Made by a program: the position numbers and the translations under genes
The notes under the pieces: generated by a model
The model's input: only the letters and a program-made list of their open reading frames with translations
Told to the model about the DNA's origin: nothing
Database searches by the model: none
In this document: positions 1-8,768 of the stretch, piece by piece
Layout: each line of letters opens with the position of its first letter
Numbering within the stretch: position 1 is the first letter of the stretch
Assembly: GCF_030732845.1 (NCBI RefSeq)
Contig: NZ_JASHKA010000033.1
Span: 1-52,768, forward strand
Direction of reading: 5' to 3'
DNA length: 52,768 nucleotides
Source: Roseibium sp. MMSF_3544
Lineage (GTDB): Bacteria; Pseudomonadota; Alphaproteobacteria; Rhizobiales; Stappiaceae

Positions 1-306
1 AACGGCCGGGAATTCTGTGGCACCGAAACACACCCCTATGAACTCTATCTCGATCTCAACGGAATTGACCACAGGCGGACCAAGGTGAAAACACCTAAAA
101 CCAATGGGTTTGTTGAGCGTTTCAACGGCACGGTCCTGGACGAATTCTTCCGCATCAAGATGCGCGAAACCTTCTATGAAAGCGTCGAAGCTCTCCAGGC
201 CGATCTCGACAAATGGCTGGTTCACTACAACACCGAAAGGCCTCATCTGGGCTACCGAAACCAGGGACGTAGACCAATCGAAACAATAAACCTATTTGTG
301 AGCTAA
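1..306 (+). mobile_element. IS481-type transposase, 3' fragment
   Basis: The reading frame is open from the first base to the TAA at 304-306, so only the C-terminal part of a DDE transposase (about 101 residues) lies in the window. The fragment begins with NGREF, which normally follows the second catalytic Asp. The catalytic Glu sits in TNGFVERFNGTVLDEFF, and the end HYNTERPHLGYRNQGRRP is typical of IS481/IS3-like integrase cores. The rest of the element lies to the left. The terminal inverted repeat could not be defined, but the AT-rich stretch after the stop (about 307-345) should contain it. It sits beside capsule genes, in line with a mobile or rearranged region. Confidence 0.85.
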
Positions 307-419
307 TAAGCTTAAGTGGACATCTAATTTTTTACGCTGATTCAACAATAATTATTACTTGTTAAAGTTGAAAATCTATAGAGTTATACAATAAGTGGGA
401 ATATAAAAATATATTATTT

Positions 420-1529
420 TTATTTCCTGGCAAGATAGTTCTTCGATTCTTCTAGAGAATTTCCGATCGTAGTATCCATGTCAATATACTGATAGGTGCC
501 GAGTCTCCCGACAAATGTCGTCGACATTTCCATCTTTGCCCTTTCCTGATAACGCGAGAGCAGTTTTTTGTCATTCAATAACCGAACCGGATAGTAAGGT
601 ATGTCTCCAGGTTTTTGCTCGCGGCTGTATTCCCTATAGACAACTGTGAGCTGCTTATCTGATCTTTCTTCCCACGGTGCGAAATGGCGGTGCTCTGTTA
701 TTCTCGTGAACGGGATTCGATCATCAGGGTAGTTCATGACCGCAACCCCCTGAAAGTCGCCTACGGTTCTAATCTCTTCAAAGTCCAGTGTTCTATAGGT
801 TAGTCTTCCCAAATCGTAACGAAAATACCGGTCGAGGGGCCCAGAGTAAAAGATGTGCTCGAATTCTTCATCGAGTTCTTCAAATGCACAGTTTAATCGC
901 AGTTCAATTTTTTCGTGTTGCAGAATGTTTTTGACAATCTTGGTATAACCATCCTTCGGCATGCCCTGGAAAGGATGATCGAAATAATTGTCATCGTAAC
1001 TAAATCGAAGCGGCAAGCGCTTGAGTATTGATGCTGGCAGGTCTTTTGGCTGAACCCCCCATTGCTTGATTGTGTAGCCACGAAAGAATTCTTCATAGAT
1101 TTCTTTCCCAACAAATCGAAGCGCTTGATCTTCAAATGACTTGGGCTCTATCATCCCCCTTTGAACTTTCTGGTCAATAAAGTCTTTTGCTTCTTGAGGA
1201 GAAAGGCACGTTCCAAAGAACTGATTGATAGTGTGCAGATTGATGGGCAGAGAATAGACTTTCCCATTCACAGTCGCTTTGACTTGATGCCGAAAAGGCA
1301 TGAAATCTCCGAAACGATTGACGTATTCCCAAACGTCCTGGTCCGCTGTGTGAAAAATGTGAGGTCCATAGCTATGGATCATGATCCCAGAATCTGAATC
1401 CCGTTCCGTATGGCAATTCCCTGCAAGATGACCACGCTCGTCAACCACCAAACAATTGGTGCCAGATTCCGCGAGTTCCCTTGCGATCACGGCGCCGCTG
1501 AAACCCGCGCCGACTACACAAACTCTCAT
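420..1529 (-). CDS. glf: UDP-galactopyranose mutase
   Basis: This 369-residue flavoenzyme interconverts UDP-galactopyranose and UDP-galactofuranose, the donor for galactofuranose residues in surface glycans. The N-terminal FAD-binding motif GAGFSG is at residues 7-12, followed by the family segments GGN-like LAGNCHTE, YGPHIFHT and FRHQVKATVNGKVYSLPINL. The C-terminal TFVGRLGTYQYIDMD is the usual UGM ending. Length matches the family (about 370-390). The ATG at 1529 has a close AAGGA upstream. It ends the minus-strand polysaccharide series, which suggests that the capsule or another surface glycan contains galactofuranose. The galactofuranosyltransferase that would use the product is not in the window. 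Confidence 0.95.
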   Translation of the reverse strand: MRVCVVGAGFSGAVIARELAESGTNCLVVDERGHLAGNCHTERDSDSGIMIHSYGPHIFHTADQDVWEYVNRFGDFMPFRHQVKATVNGKVYSLPINLHTINQFFGTCLSPQEAKDFIDQKVQRGMIEPKSFEDQALRFVGKEIYEEFFRGYTIKQWGVQPKDLPASILKRLPLRFSYDDNYFDHPFQGMPKDGYTKIVKNILQHEKIELRLNCAFEELDEEFEHIFYSGPLDRYFRYDLGRLTYRTLDFEEIRTVGDFQGVAVMNYPDDRIPFTRITEHRHFAPWEERSDKQLTVVYREYSREQKPGDIPYYPVRLLNDKKLLSRYQERAKMEMSTTFVGRLGTYQYIDMDTTIGNSLEESKNYLARK

Positions 1530-1785
1530 GTCCTTCGCATGCCTTCAAAACGCTCGTTTGCCATCGATTTCAGACAACGATTGTGTATAACGAAATCCGA
1601 TTTTGCCATCGTCAATCCGACACTAAATCCATCCAGGAAGTTTTCACGATGGCTGGCTTCGAGACCTCGTTCATTGCACTGTGGTTATCCCAGACAGGAA
1701 AAACTCCTTGTCGTTTCCTGCTTCAGACTGAAACCCATGTGTATAGCGAGCTGGCGCAACTCTGTGTCCGGTAGAGAAGTAATCC

Positions 1786-2961
1786 TTAGTTTTGATAAAT
1801 TGGGCGACGCACTGGTTTTTTGTATGATGACGGATCGGACTTTTGATCGATAAGCTTGTCCAGAACGATGTCCAAGGACAGTTCTTGACCGCTTTTGGGA
1901 TCGAAATACAAAGGGGTTGCAACGTATGCACCGTAGAAAACCTCTTCCTTACTCAACTTCCTACGGCGCCGCGGACATTGCAAAAGATCATCCGAGATAC
2001 CCCAGCCTGCATAGAACGGGAGACCGGCTACTCTCACTTGTTTCCCTCGCAAAATGGCCTCGAAACCAGCCAGAGACGTCATGACGTAGACTTTGTCAAA
2101 GCGCGAGATATTGTCCCAGATAGACGTATCAATATCCAGAAAAGAGATTTTCCCGGTGACGCTTCGCGGGTCCGAGTAGCTTTTTCGAAGGCCCCTAGCG
2201 ACATCGGGATGCGGGCGGTAGTAGACTCTGGAACCCGGGTTCTCTGCGAGCGCGAGTTGAATAAGATCTGTGTTAAACTTGATCCGTGGACTGCCTAATT
2301 TTATCGACGCGTCATCTTCGCACTGACCAAAAACAAGAATATTGCTTCCTTTGTCGGAGGGATCTTCGTCTTCGAATGCATTCCCCCTTAGATTGTACTT
2401 CGTGATCGAATTATTCCTTATTTTTTCGATTAGTGTTTTTGCAAGATGAATTTCTTCATCCTTGAACGAGTGATGATTCAAATAGTTTTCCACCGAAGAT
2501 GGTTTGGTCGCGTCGAAATAGATACCACCCGTTTTGTCTAGCATGAGCGAATTTGGCAGGATGAAATCAGCGCCCAGACCGGTAGACCTGATGAAGGCGT
2601 CTTCCATTCGCCAAGTTTCGACATCGTTTTCCTCGAGCAATTCGACTAACGCACGCCTACCAAGTCCGCCCCAGACCACCGCTTTGACATTTGAGTTCCC
2701 TTGAATCGCCTGCGTTATTTTTCTGTCTTTGACATCTAGTGGAAAATACAAAAAACGCGTACTATTATTACTTTTAAGTAATCTTTGCGCCAACAACCTC
2801 ATCCATGGTGAGAAATTTATCATCAATATTGTGTTCTTGGGTTTGCCTCGCACTATTCTAAAAGCTAGATTGTTAGAATACTCGATAGCAAACCACTCAA
2901 GCGACCTTTGAAACAGCTTCACGAGTTCATATCTGAATAATTTTGTTAAATAATACTTCAT
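1786..2961 (-). CDS. kpsC: KpsC/RkpJ-like capsule Kdo transferase, single module
   Basis: This 391-residue cytoplasmic protein belongs to the KpsC/LipA family, which builds the beta-Kdo linker between capsule and lipid anchor. Family motifs are clear: RMEDAFIRSTGLG at 118-130, FGQCEDDASI at 211-220, YRPHPD at 248-253 and TSLAGFEAILRGKQVRVAG followed by PFYAGWG up to about 321. Enterobacterial KpsC is roughly 675 residues with two such modules carrying two different Kdo linkages; only one is present here. It may therefore make a single linkage type or work with a second protein, or resemble the rhizobial RkpJ. It is separated from kpsS by an FAD oxidoreductase gene and an opposite-strand gene, so it probably has its own transcript. 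The ribosome-binding site before the ATG at 2961 is weak. Confidence 0.85.
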   Translation of the reverse strand: MKYYLTKLFRYELVKLFQRSLEWFAIEYSNNLAFRIVRGKPKNTILMINFSPWMRLLAQRLLKSNNSTRFLYFPLDVKDRKITQAIQGNSNVKAVVWGGLGRRALVELLEENDVETWRMEDAFIRSTGLGADFILPNSLMLDKTGGIYFDATKPSSVENYLNHHSFKDEEIHLAKTLIEKIRNNSITKYNLRGNAFEDEDPSDKGSNILVFGQCEDDASIKLGSPRIKFNTDLIQLALAENPGSRVYYRPHPDVARGLRKSYSDPRSVTGKISFLDIDTSIWDNISRFDKVYVMTSLAGFEAILRGKQVRVAGLPFYAGWGISDDLLQCPRRRRKLSKEEVFYGAYVATPLYFDPKSGQELSLDIVLDKLIDQKSDPSSYKKPVRRPIYQN

Positions 2962-3425
2962 TGTATTCCAATTTTCAGGACCAAACGATGCAAAGGTAGT
3001 GTGACTTGTACAACGGCGTTCAAACTATTCAAAAATGCGCCATTTTTCCAGATTCAAACCGGGCTCTGTCGTGACTCTCTTCCAGAAAAGATTTCACCGG
3101 CAAGCGCGATCGCACAGGTTCGGAGGATTGCCTAAGCCACGCGCCTTACGAGAACGAACTGCGTGAACCTGTGTGAGATGTTCTAGGTCAGCTCTTTCTT
3201 ATGCCGTTGCGAGTGGAAGAATTAAGCCTGTGCAGTTTTGGGTTCTGGCGGATCTGTCAAAATGGAGTGCATAATCCAAACGTCGCAAACCGCAAATGAG
3301 AGTGTTCTCAGCTTAGCTTCTTGACACCAAGTAATTTCAAAGCGCACTTAGCCGGATGGATCAAAGCAAGCGCTGGACCCCTACCGGATTGTGAAGCTTA
3401 GCTCCATAGGTGACTTTGAACGGCT
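2962..3425. other. 464-bp intergenic region between divergent genes
   Basis: This AT-rich spacer separates kpsC (minus) from the DUF707 gene (plus), so it must carry both promoters. I see no convincing ORF, structured RNA, terminator or long repeat in it, and no promoter clear enough to place. Confidence 0.5.
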
Positions 3426-4382
3426 ATGAATCTCGGCTGTATAATTGGCTATCTCGATAATCTGCTCTTGAGAGTACCGCGTCGGAAAATGGACGAAAAC
3501 AAAACACTCATACTCGTTAGAACGAACGGACAGTCCAGCGCTATCAGATGGTTAGAAGATCGAAATATCCAGAACCAGTTTTGCGTTCGGTACAGCTACT
3601 ACGGAGATGAGCTTTCAAAACAAAACGTAGACCACTACTATTCCGGGGGAAAATGGTCTGGGATTTTCGATTTTTTTGAAGCCAATAAGGTTCTAAACGA
3701 ATTCGAATATTTCTGGTTTCTCGATGACGATATTGAATCTACACCGGAAAATGCGCTTCTATTCCAGCGCACCGCAATCGAACATGGCTTTAAACTTGCA
3801 CAACCCGCACTACTTCCTGATAGTTTTTTCGCTCATTCCATTACGCTCGCGAATCCACAGTTCAAGTTTCGCCGCACGAATTTTGTGGAGCTTATGATGC
3901 CATGGATGCATCGAAGCGTGCTTACAAGGGTATTGCCACTCTTCAAGGATCGACACGCGGCTTTGGGGTTGGATCTTTTCTGGCACCAGCTCACGGACGA
4001 TCCAACAAACGACGTTGCGATTGTTGATGAAGCTCCGATGGGGCACTACAGACCCAGAAGGAAGCACCTCAGAACGAACCTGAACAAGCAAGCAATTAAT
4101 ATGTTTTCAGAGAAGAAAGAAACGATTGAGACGTTTAAAGTGAAAAGACAGCTCGCTGTCGTTCTGTCGGCCGTAAGCAAAGACGGAACATATCTAATCA
4201 GGGGCCCCAAATTATGGAGAGCGTTGCTTCGGGGATTCTTTCACGAGGACAATCGTAAACACAGCTCTGGAAGGGCTTTGTACAGCACCGCTTTTTCCCT
4301 ATTTTTCCAAATGATGGCTAGAACAGACGCTAGGTGTTTCGATCAGGCGGCATACGAGCAGTTTATCGAGCATAGTTCCTAG
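3426..4382 (+). CDS. DUF707 family glycosyltransferase-like protein
   Basis: A 318-residue protein resembling the DUF707 family, which is often found in polysaccharide clusters and has a glycosyltransferase-A-like look. FWFLDDDIE (about 96-104) supplies a DxD-type acidic motif that could bind a metal-nucleotide sugar. FVELMMPWMHRSVL and GLDLFWHQL are further conserved-looking segments. No membrane segment is evident. It is the only plus-strand gene between glf and kpsD. The start is uncertain: ATG at 3426 has AGG about 13 nt upstream, and an in-frame ATG at 3489 (MDENKTLIL) is also possible. Enzymatic activity is inferred from the motif and context; the family is poorly characterised. Confidence 0.7.
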   Translation: MNLGCIIGYLDNLLLRVPRRKMDENKTLILVRTNGQSSAIRWLEDRNIQNQFCVRYSYYGDELSKQNVDHYYSGGKWSGIFDFFEANKVLNEFEYFWFLDDDIESTPENALLFQRTAIEHGFKLAQPALLPDSFFAHSITLANPQFKFRRTNFVELMMPWMHRSVLTRVLPLFKDRHAALGLDLFWHQLTDDPTNDVAIVDEAPMGHYRPRRKHLRTNLNKQAINMFSEKKETIETFKVKRQLAVVLSAVSKDGTYLIRGPKLWRALLRGFFHEDNRKHSSGRALYSTAFSLFFQMMARTDARCFDQAAYEQFIEHSS

Positions 4383-4496
4383 TACGCTTGGTTCAGTGGT
4401 GCTCAAGTGCTGTTCAAGTATGACTTGCCGACGGCGTTAGAGATGCAAAGTTCAGCGGAGCTGAATGCATCAATTTGAGTCCAAAACGCCCTTGCC

Positions 4497-5795
4497 CTAG
4501 CCATCCGGAACAAAACGTTTGACGGCTTGCTCAGCGCTCCACAACGCGCACTCCATATAGCCACCGGAAAGGTAATCTCCGCATAGGTCTATTCCCGGCC
4601 GCTGATTGATCTGTTGGAGGAACTTCAAAGCCCTTTCATTGTGTCCAACGTCCATCAGGGGCACAGCATTGGGGACCTTGTGGACGTGGACATGAAGCAG
4701 ATTTTGAGAACGCAAGGAAAACTCTTCGGAAATCTCTCGCAATACTCGATTCAAGATTTCGCTGTCGTCAAGAGCCAGCAATTCTTCGCTTGCCGGCGAA
4801 CAAATCCAGGCCTGCAGAGCAGCATTCTTGCTTTGCATCATCTTTTCGTTTTTCTGCGAAGCGTCGACACAGAAACTCACGAGGCGATGGGGCGATGGTC
4901 TAAAGACGTAGGACCAAGTTCCCTCTTCCAAAGGATGATTCAAAAATAGTGTTACGACAATGGCGGGCGGGTGCTTTATTGAAGTCAGAAATGCACGCTC
5001 GTGAGACCAATCCTCTGGGAGAATATTTGCCGCCTCGGCGGGAGGCGTTGCTATTATTGTATGATCTGCAACTCTCTCTGGTCCATCTGCGAACCGAACT
5101 CCTTTTATGCAGTCTCGGTCTACAACAAGCTTCTCAACCGGCGAATTGTAATGAATGTCCAGTTCCTCTGCTAACCGCCTATGAAGTGATGCGACCCCAT
5201 TGTTCAGCGTCAGGTAGTCCGTCATAACGACAATGCGCATTAGACGGATTAGATGAAGGTACGAAACAGAACTAGCTTCGGGTTCTACCAGTGCGCCTGC
5301 AGCAATTAGGGCGCGCGCGCCAAATTCCCATTCGAATGGTTCCGGGACAGCTTTTCCTGCCGGGATCCTGTCGATTGGCGTATCCGCTAGAACGGCGTAT
5401 GGATCAATCCAATTAGAAGCGCAACGAAAGGCGCCCTTCAGGGTCATGACCAAGTTCGCCATAAGCGATCCAGCAGCAATGTAAGGTAGCTTGTGCCCAG
5501 TTGTAAATGATCCAGCCTTGACCCTATCGTCGAAAAAACGAGTTCGACCCTTTACCTTCGATAACTCTCCGTCGAGACCAACTCGTTTGATCAGGGCAAG
5601 GGCGCGCCGATAGTTGCTGTGAAAATATTGCGTCCCCACATCAACAATGTCATCCGTGTCCGGAGCTTTTAGTGTCAAAGCCCTGCCGCCAGCACGTGAA
5701 GAAGCTTCATAAATCTCGACCTGGTGACCGGCGTCCTTGAGCCAAACACCAGCTGCGAGGCCCGCAAGTCCCGCGCCGGCAATAACAATTTTCAA
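4497..5795 (-). CDS. FAD-dependent amine oxidase/desaturase-like protein
   Basis: A 432-residue flavoprotein of the amine oxidase / protoporphyrinogen oxidase / phytoene desaturase superfamily. The N-terminal dinucleotide motif is GAGLAGLAAG, then EIYEASSRAGGRA contains the ribose-binding Glu and RxGG motif. The C-terminal GIDLCGDYLSGGYMECALWSAEQA is the second FAD-contact motif. I chose TTG at 5795 because GGAG lies 9 nt upstream and the FAD motif then starts at the usual distance; an in-frame TTG at 5855 would add 20 residues. It lies downstream of kpsS on the same strand, with 116 bp between them. The substrate is unknown. A role in modifying a capsule sugar or the Rkp lipid is only an inference from position. 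Confidence 0.8.
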   Translation of the reverse strand: MKIVIAGAGLAGLAAGVWLKDAGHQVEIYEASSRAGGRALTLKAPDTDDIVDVGTQYFHSNYRRALALIKRVGLDGELSKVKGRTRFFDDRVKAGSFTTGHKLPYIAAGSLMANLVMTLKGAFRCASNWIDPYAVLADTPIDRIPAGKAVPEPFEWEFGARALIAAGALVEPEASSVSYLHLIRLMRIVVMTDYLTLNNGVASLHRRLAEELDIHYNSPVEKLVVDRDCIKGVRFADGPERVADHTIIATPPAEAANILPEDWSHERAFLTSIKHPPAIVVTLFLNHPLEEGTWSYVFRPSPHRLVSFCVDASQKNEKMMQSKNAALQAWICSPASEELLALDDSEILNRVLREISEEFSLRSQNLLHVHVHKVPNAVPLMDVGHNERALKFLQQINQRPGIDLCGDYLSGGYMECALWSAEQAVKRFVPDG

Positions 5796-5911
5796 GGCTA
5801 AGGGCTCCGTTAGATCGACGCATAACAGTAAGCGCTTGTTTCGTTCATGAAGCAAAATACGCGCGAACCTGCCTCAATGAAACCGCCTTACATACATTCA
5901 TTAGAGGCAAC

Positions 5912-7282
5912 TTAAGTCGTGTTGGTTTTCACTATTCGTCCGCCCCGGTAAGCCTCACTTTCTTCAGTGCGCCAGTAGCTATCGGCCGGAATTCGAACTC
6001 CCAGTTGTCGCGCTTTTTCCAGCCGCGGAGGCATTTCTACGAATGCACCATGACTGTTTACGTCTCCTTCGACCAGTCTACGCGCAAATTCTGGCACTGC
6101 GACCCGGCGCCCTCTAGCTGAAAAGAAATTCCCTTTCACCTGAATGCTTGCTGCGAGCAGGCGCACGAAGTCATTCACAAGCGGCCGGTCGGGAGGAGTC
6201 GGTTTCTTCCAAAACTGGTCCAGGGGATTCTGACAGGTCATTCCGTCAACGTCGTAAACGGAAATGCCAAGCACCTTAACCGGAATTCCTTGCTGAAGCG
6301 CCTGGAGACCGGAGGTACTGTTTAGTAGAACCACACCTTTTGAATGCCTGAATAGTTCGACGAGATTGCCACCATCAATAACGATCACTCGGCTTTGGCA
6401 CTGATATCTTTCGGCGGTTTGCCGAATGACCTTCGGCCACTGCTCAATACTGTTGTCGAGAGGATGAACCTTAAATACGAGATGTTGATCAGTTGGACTT
6501 GAACGGACAAATGAGCTGATAATCTCTTCGACCATTTCGCTCAGATGTAGATAGCCGGCGTGGTTTCGCACCTGATAATCATTCTGCATTTGCATAGGCA
6601 CAACAAAATAGGATGCTTTGCGCCGTTTGAGGTCTTGGATTGTCAATCGCGCGTTCGTCTCGCGAAAGCGTGTCGTGAGTAGTCTTGGGATGTAGCTCGG
6701 GTAATCCCGAAACGGATGATAGTATCTATCCCTTTGATAAAATGGGAAAAACACTGGAAAGAGCGCCGGAACAAAGTTGTATGCCACTTCGTTGAATGCT
6801 TCGGAGAAAAAGGTGTAAGGGTAGTGCTCACCGGGTAGGTTTTGATCCAAGTCACTTGCCAGCTTACGTATGAGCGCTGGTTTATTCGGGAAATGCGAAA
6901 ATGGGCCCATCGCGCCCCTTTCAAGTGTGATCCAATCCGGTCTCAGGTACCCGAATTCGTAAGAGAATGTGTTTATTTTCAACTCTCGTGAAATCTTGTA
7001 GGCAATCCGGTGGTAAGGTCTTTGGTCGGCATAATAAACTAGGTCTGTGATTTGTTTTTTCTTCAAATACGTTCTTAAGTAATCGGGCCAGTTCGCCAAC
7101 GTCCCCCAATAGTTGTCGGCGCGCAAGCCAATTCGGTATCCCCAATCGGAAAGCGAAAGATTGATGATCGAGCAGTCCACATCGCTCTCTCGTAAATATT
7201 TGATGACTTGACGCCCAAAAAGGGAGGGATGTGATTGTAAAAATAAGAATTTTTTTGGGGTATCGCGTAAGTATTTACTCAT
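5912..7282 (-). CDS. kpsS: KpsS-like capsule Kdo transferase
   Basis: This 456-residue protein of the KpsS/LipB family is expected to add the first beta-Kdo to the lipid acceptor of the capsule linker at the cytoplasmic face. Supporting segments are the N-terminal FLFLQSHPSLFGRQVIKYL, then YEFGYLRPDWITLE, HLVFKVHPLDN and VVLLNSTSGLQALQQGIPV; the last two are the typical phosphate/nucleotide-binding motifs of this family. Its length is slightly above that of E. coli KpsS (about 390). It begins 18 bp after the stop of kpsT on the same strand, which indicates one operon with kpsT and kpsM. The SD before ATG 7282 is a weak AGAGA. Confidence 0.88.
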   Translation of the reverse strand: MSKYLRDTPKKFLFLQSHPSLFGRQVIKYLRESDVDCSIINLSLSDWGYRIGLRADNYWGTLANWPDYLRTYLKKKQITDLVYYADQRPYHRIAYKISRELKINTFSYEFGYLRPDWITLERGAMGPFSHFPNKPALIRKLASDLDQNLPGEHYPYTFFSEAFNEVAYNFVPALFPVFFPFYQRDRYYHPFRDYPSYIPRLLTTRFRETNARLTIQDLKRRKASYFVVPMQMQNDYQVRNHAGYLHLSEMVEEIISSFVRSSPTDQHLVFKVHPLDNSIEQWPKVIRQTAERYQCQSRVIVIDGGNLVELFRHSKGVVLLNSTSGLQALQQGIPVKVLGISVYDVDGMTCQNPLDQFWKKPTPPDRPLVNDFVRLLAASIQVKGNFFSARGRRVAVPEFARRLVEGDVNSHGAFVEMPPRLEKARQLGVRIPADSYWRTEESEAYRGGRIVKTNTT

Positions 7283-7300
7283 TTTTCTCTAATATAATAT

Positions 7301-7957
7301 TTAGTTATCCTGATTCTTTTCATGCTCGTAAATCGCCTCATCAATTTCGTCATATGCTTCGATTTTGCCGTTGCGAATGATACAACCGCTGTCGCAGAAT
7401 TTCTTTATTGTTCTCGCGCTATGCGATACCATTATGATGTTTGACTTTTCAAGTTTATTTTCAAATACCATTCTACATTTTCTTTTGAAACGTAAATCGC
7501 CCACCGCAATTACTTCATCGATAAGATAGTAATCAAAATCGACTGCCATGCTGACTCCGAAAGCTAGGCGAGCCCGCATGCCGCTCGAATAAGTGTTAAT
7601 CGGGAGTTGTATGGATTCACCAAGCTCCGAAAATTCTTTGACATACTCAGTGACTGCTTCCGTATCTTCTCCGTACATTCGCGCAACGAAACGAATATTC
7701 TCTAGCCCCGACATTTTGCCGTTGAAACCTCCACCAAAACCAAGCGGCCAAGAAACCCTGACTTCACGCCTAATCCTTCCTTGGTCCGGCAGCTCCGCGC
7801 CAGCAATTAGCCTCATAAGGGTCGACTTGCCAGCGCCGTTGTGGCCCAGTATTGCTACATTCTTCTTCGCAGGGAACGTGAAGCTTAGGTCATCAAGAAT
7901 AGTCTTTCGAATTCCTTGCAATTGATAGGACTTATAGACGTTGATGAAATCAATCAT
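7301..7957 (-). CDS. kpsT: Capsule ABC exporter, ATP-binding protein KpsT
   Basis: This 218-residue ATPase powers export of lipid-linked capsule through KpsM. Walker A is GHNGAGKS at 38-45, the shortened ABC signature YSSGM at 123-127 and Walker B YYLIDE at 143-148, followed by the switch His in MVSHSARTIKKFC. Both the size and the degenerate signature are typical of KpsT/Wzt-type polysaccharide exporters lacking a carbohydrate-binding C-terminal domain, which suits a non-reducing-end-independent KPS system. Its ATG overlaps the kpsM stop by ATGA at 7954-7957, so the two are translationally coupled. Confidence 0.96.
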   Translation of the reverse strand: MIDFINVYKSYQLQGIRKTILDDLSFTFPAKKNVAILGHNGAGKSTLMRLIAGAELPDQGRIRREVRVSWPLGFGGGFNGKMSGLENIRFVARMYGEDTEAVTEYVKEFSELGESIQLPINTYSSGMRARLAFGVSMAVDFDYYLIDEVIAVGDLRFKRKCRMVFENKLEKSNIIMVSHSARTIKKFCDSGCIIRNGKIEAYDEIDEAIYEHEKNQDN

Positions 7958-8724
7958 CGTGCACGACTCTTTCTATACAATCGCTCACTCCCAAACCCAA
8001 CTAGGAGTGAAATCAAGGTAAAAGCCAACACGTAAGGTTTATCGAGCACTACACTGTTGTAATTCGGATAATAGCCTTCACGCATCCACTCAACAAGATG
8101 CAATACTGGATTCCAAGAAAGTACATTTACAATTTCTGGTGGAAACTTATGTGGCACGTAAAATATTCCCGACATAAAAAACAAAGGCCTGCTCAGTATT
8201 CCCTCAATTTGCTTCCATGTACCAAAAACACTACATATAACTGCATAAGTTGTCCCAACACCCGTTCCTAGTAAAGAAGTTACAAAAATAGCAGCGGCAA
8301 CTTCCTCAAAGTTAGCGGGCAGGTGGGCTAATTGTAGCGCTATTAGTCCACCGAAAAACAGAAACATAACTAAAATATAAGTAGCCAAGATTAGTATTGC
8401 TCTGGCAATAATTACGTCGAGCGCTTGTACCAGCGGATAAGTCATCAATGCTTGGTTTGCTTCAAAGGCTACCATTAGCGAAGTCGAAAGTTTTTTATAC
8501 AGTTCAAAGGTCAAAAGACCTGTCGCAAAGAACAATGCCAAACTCGTTCCGAATGGCGCTACGCGACCCACAGCAGTGAATATGGCGGTTAAAAGTGCAA
8601 CACCAACTGCTGGATTTAGTATTGCCCAAAGGTACCCTAGTTGCGAAGCGCCAAATGTTGTTCGCGTCTCTCGCAAAACCAGTGCACCGATCACCCGCCC
8701 TTGGGTTATTAGGACGCTATCCAT
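7954..8724 (-). CDS. kpsM: Capsule ABC exporter, permease KpsM
   Basis: This ABC-2 type inner-membrane permease has about six membrane segments. With the ATG at 8724 (MDSVLITQGRVIGAL) it is 256 residues, matching E. coli KpsM; a longer frame back to 8820 would run into kpsE and is not needed. RETRTTFGASQLGYLWAILNPAVG is the amphipathic N-terminal signature of polysaccharide ABC-2 permeases. The C-terminal NVLSWNPVLHLVEWMREGYYPNYNS region also matches. It pairs with KpsT (4-bp overlap) and should receive capsule from KpsS/KpsC and hand it to KpsE/KpsD. Confidence 0.95.
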   Translation of the reverse strand: MDSVLITQGRVIGALVLRETRTTFGASQLGYLWAILNPAVGVALLTAIFTAVGRVAPFGTSLALFFATGLLTFELYKKLSTSLMVAFEANQALMTYPLVQALDVIIARAILILATYILVMFLFFGGLIALQLAHLPANFEEVAAAIFVTSLLGTGVGTTYAVICSVFGTWKQIEGILSRPLFFMSGIFYVPHKFPPEIVNVLSWNPVLHLVEWMREGYYPNYNSVVLDKPYVLAFTLISLLVGFGSERLYRKSRAR

Positions 8725-8768
8725 CAAACACAACTCGCAAGTAGAGAACAGTTTTAATCTTCTAGCAA

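Noticed and set aside
1530..1785. Possible gene or RNA between glf and kpsC
   Set aside because: Short overlapping frames on both strands have no SD, no conserved motif and no stable structure that I can support.
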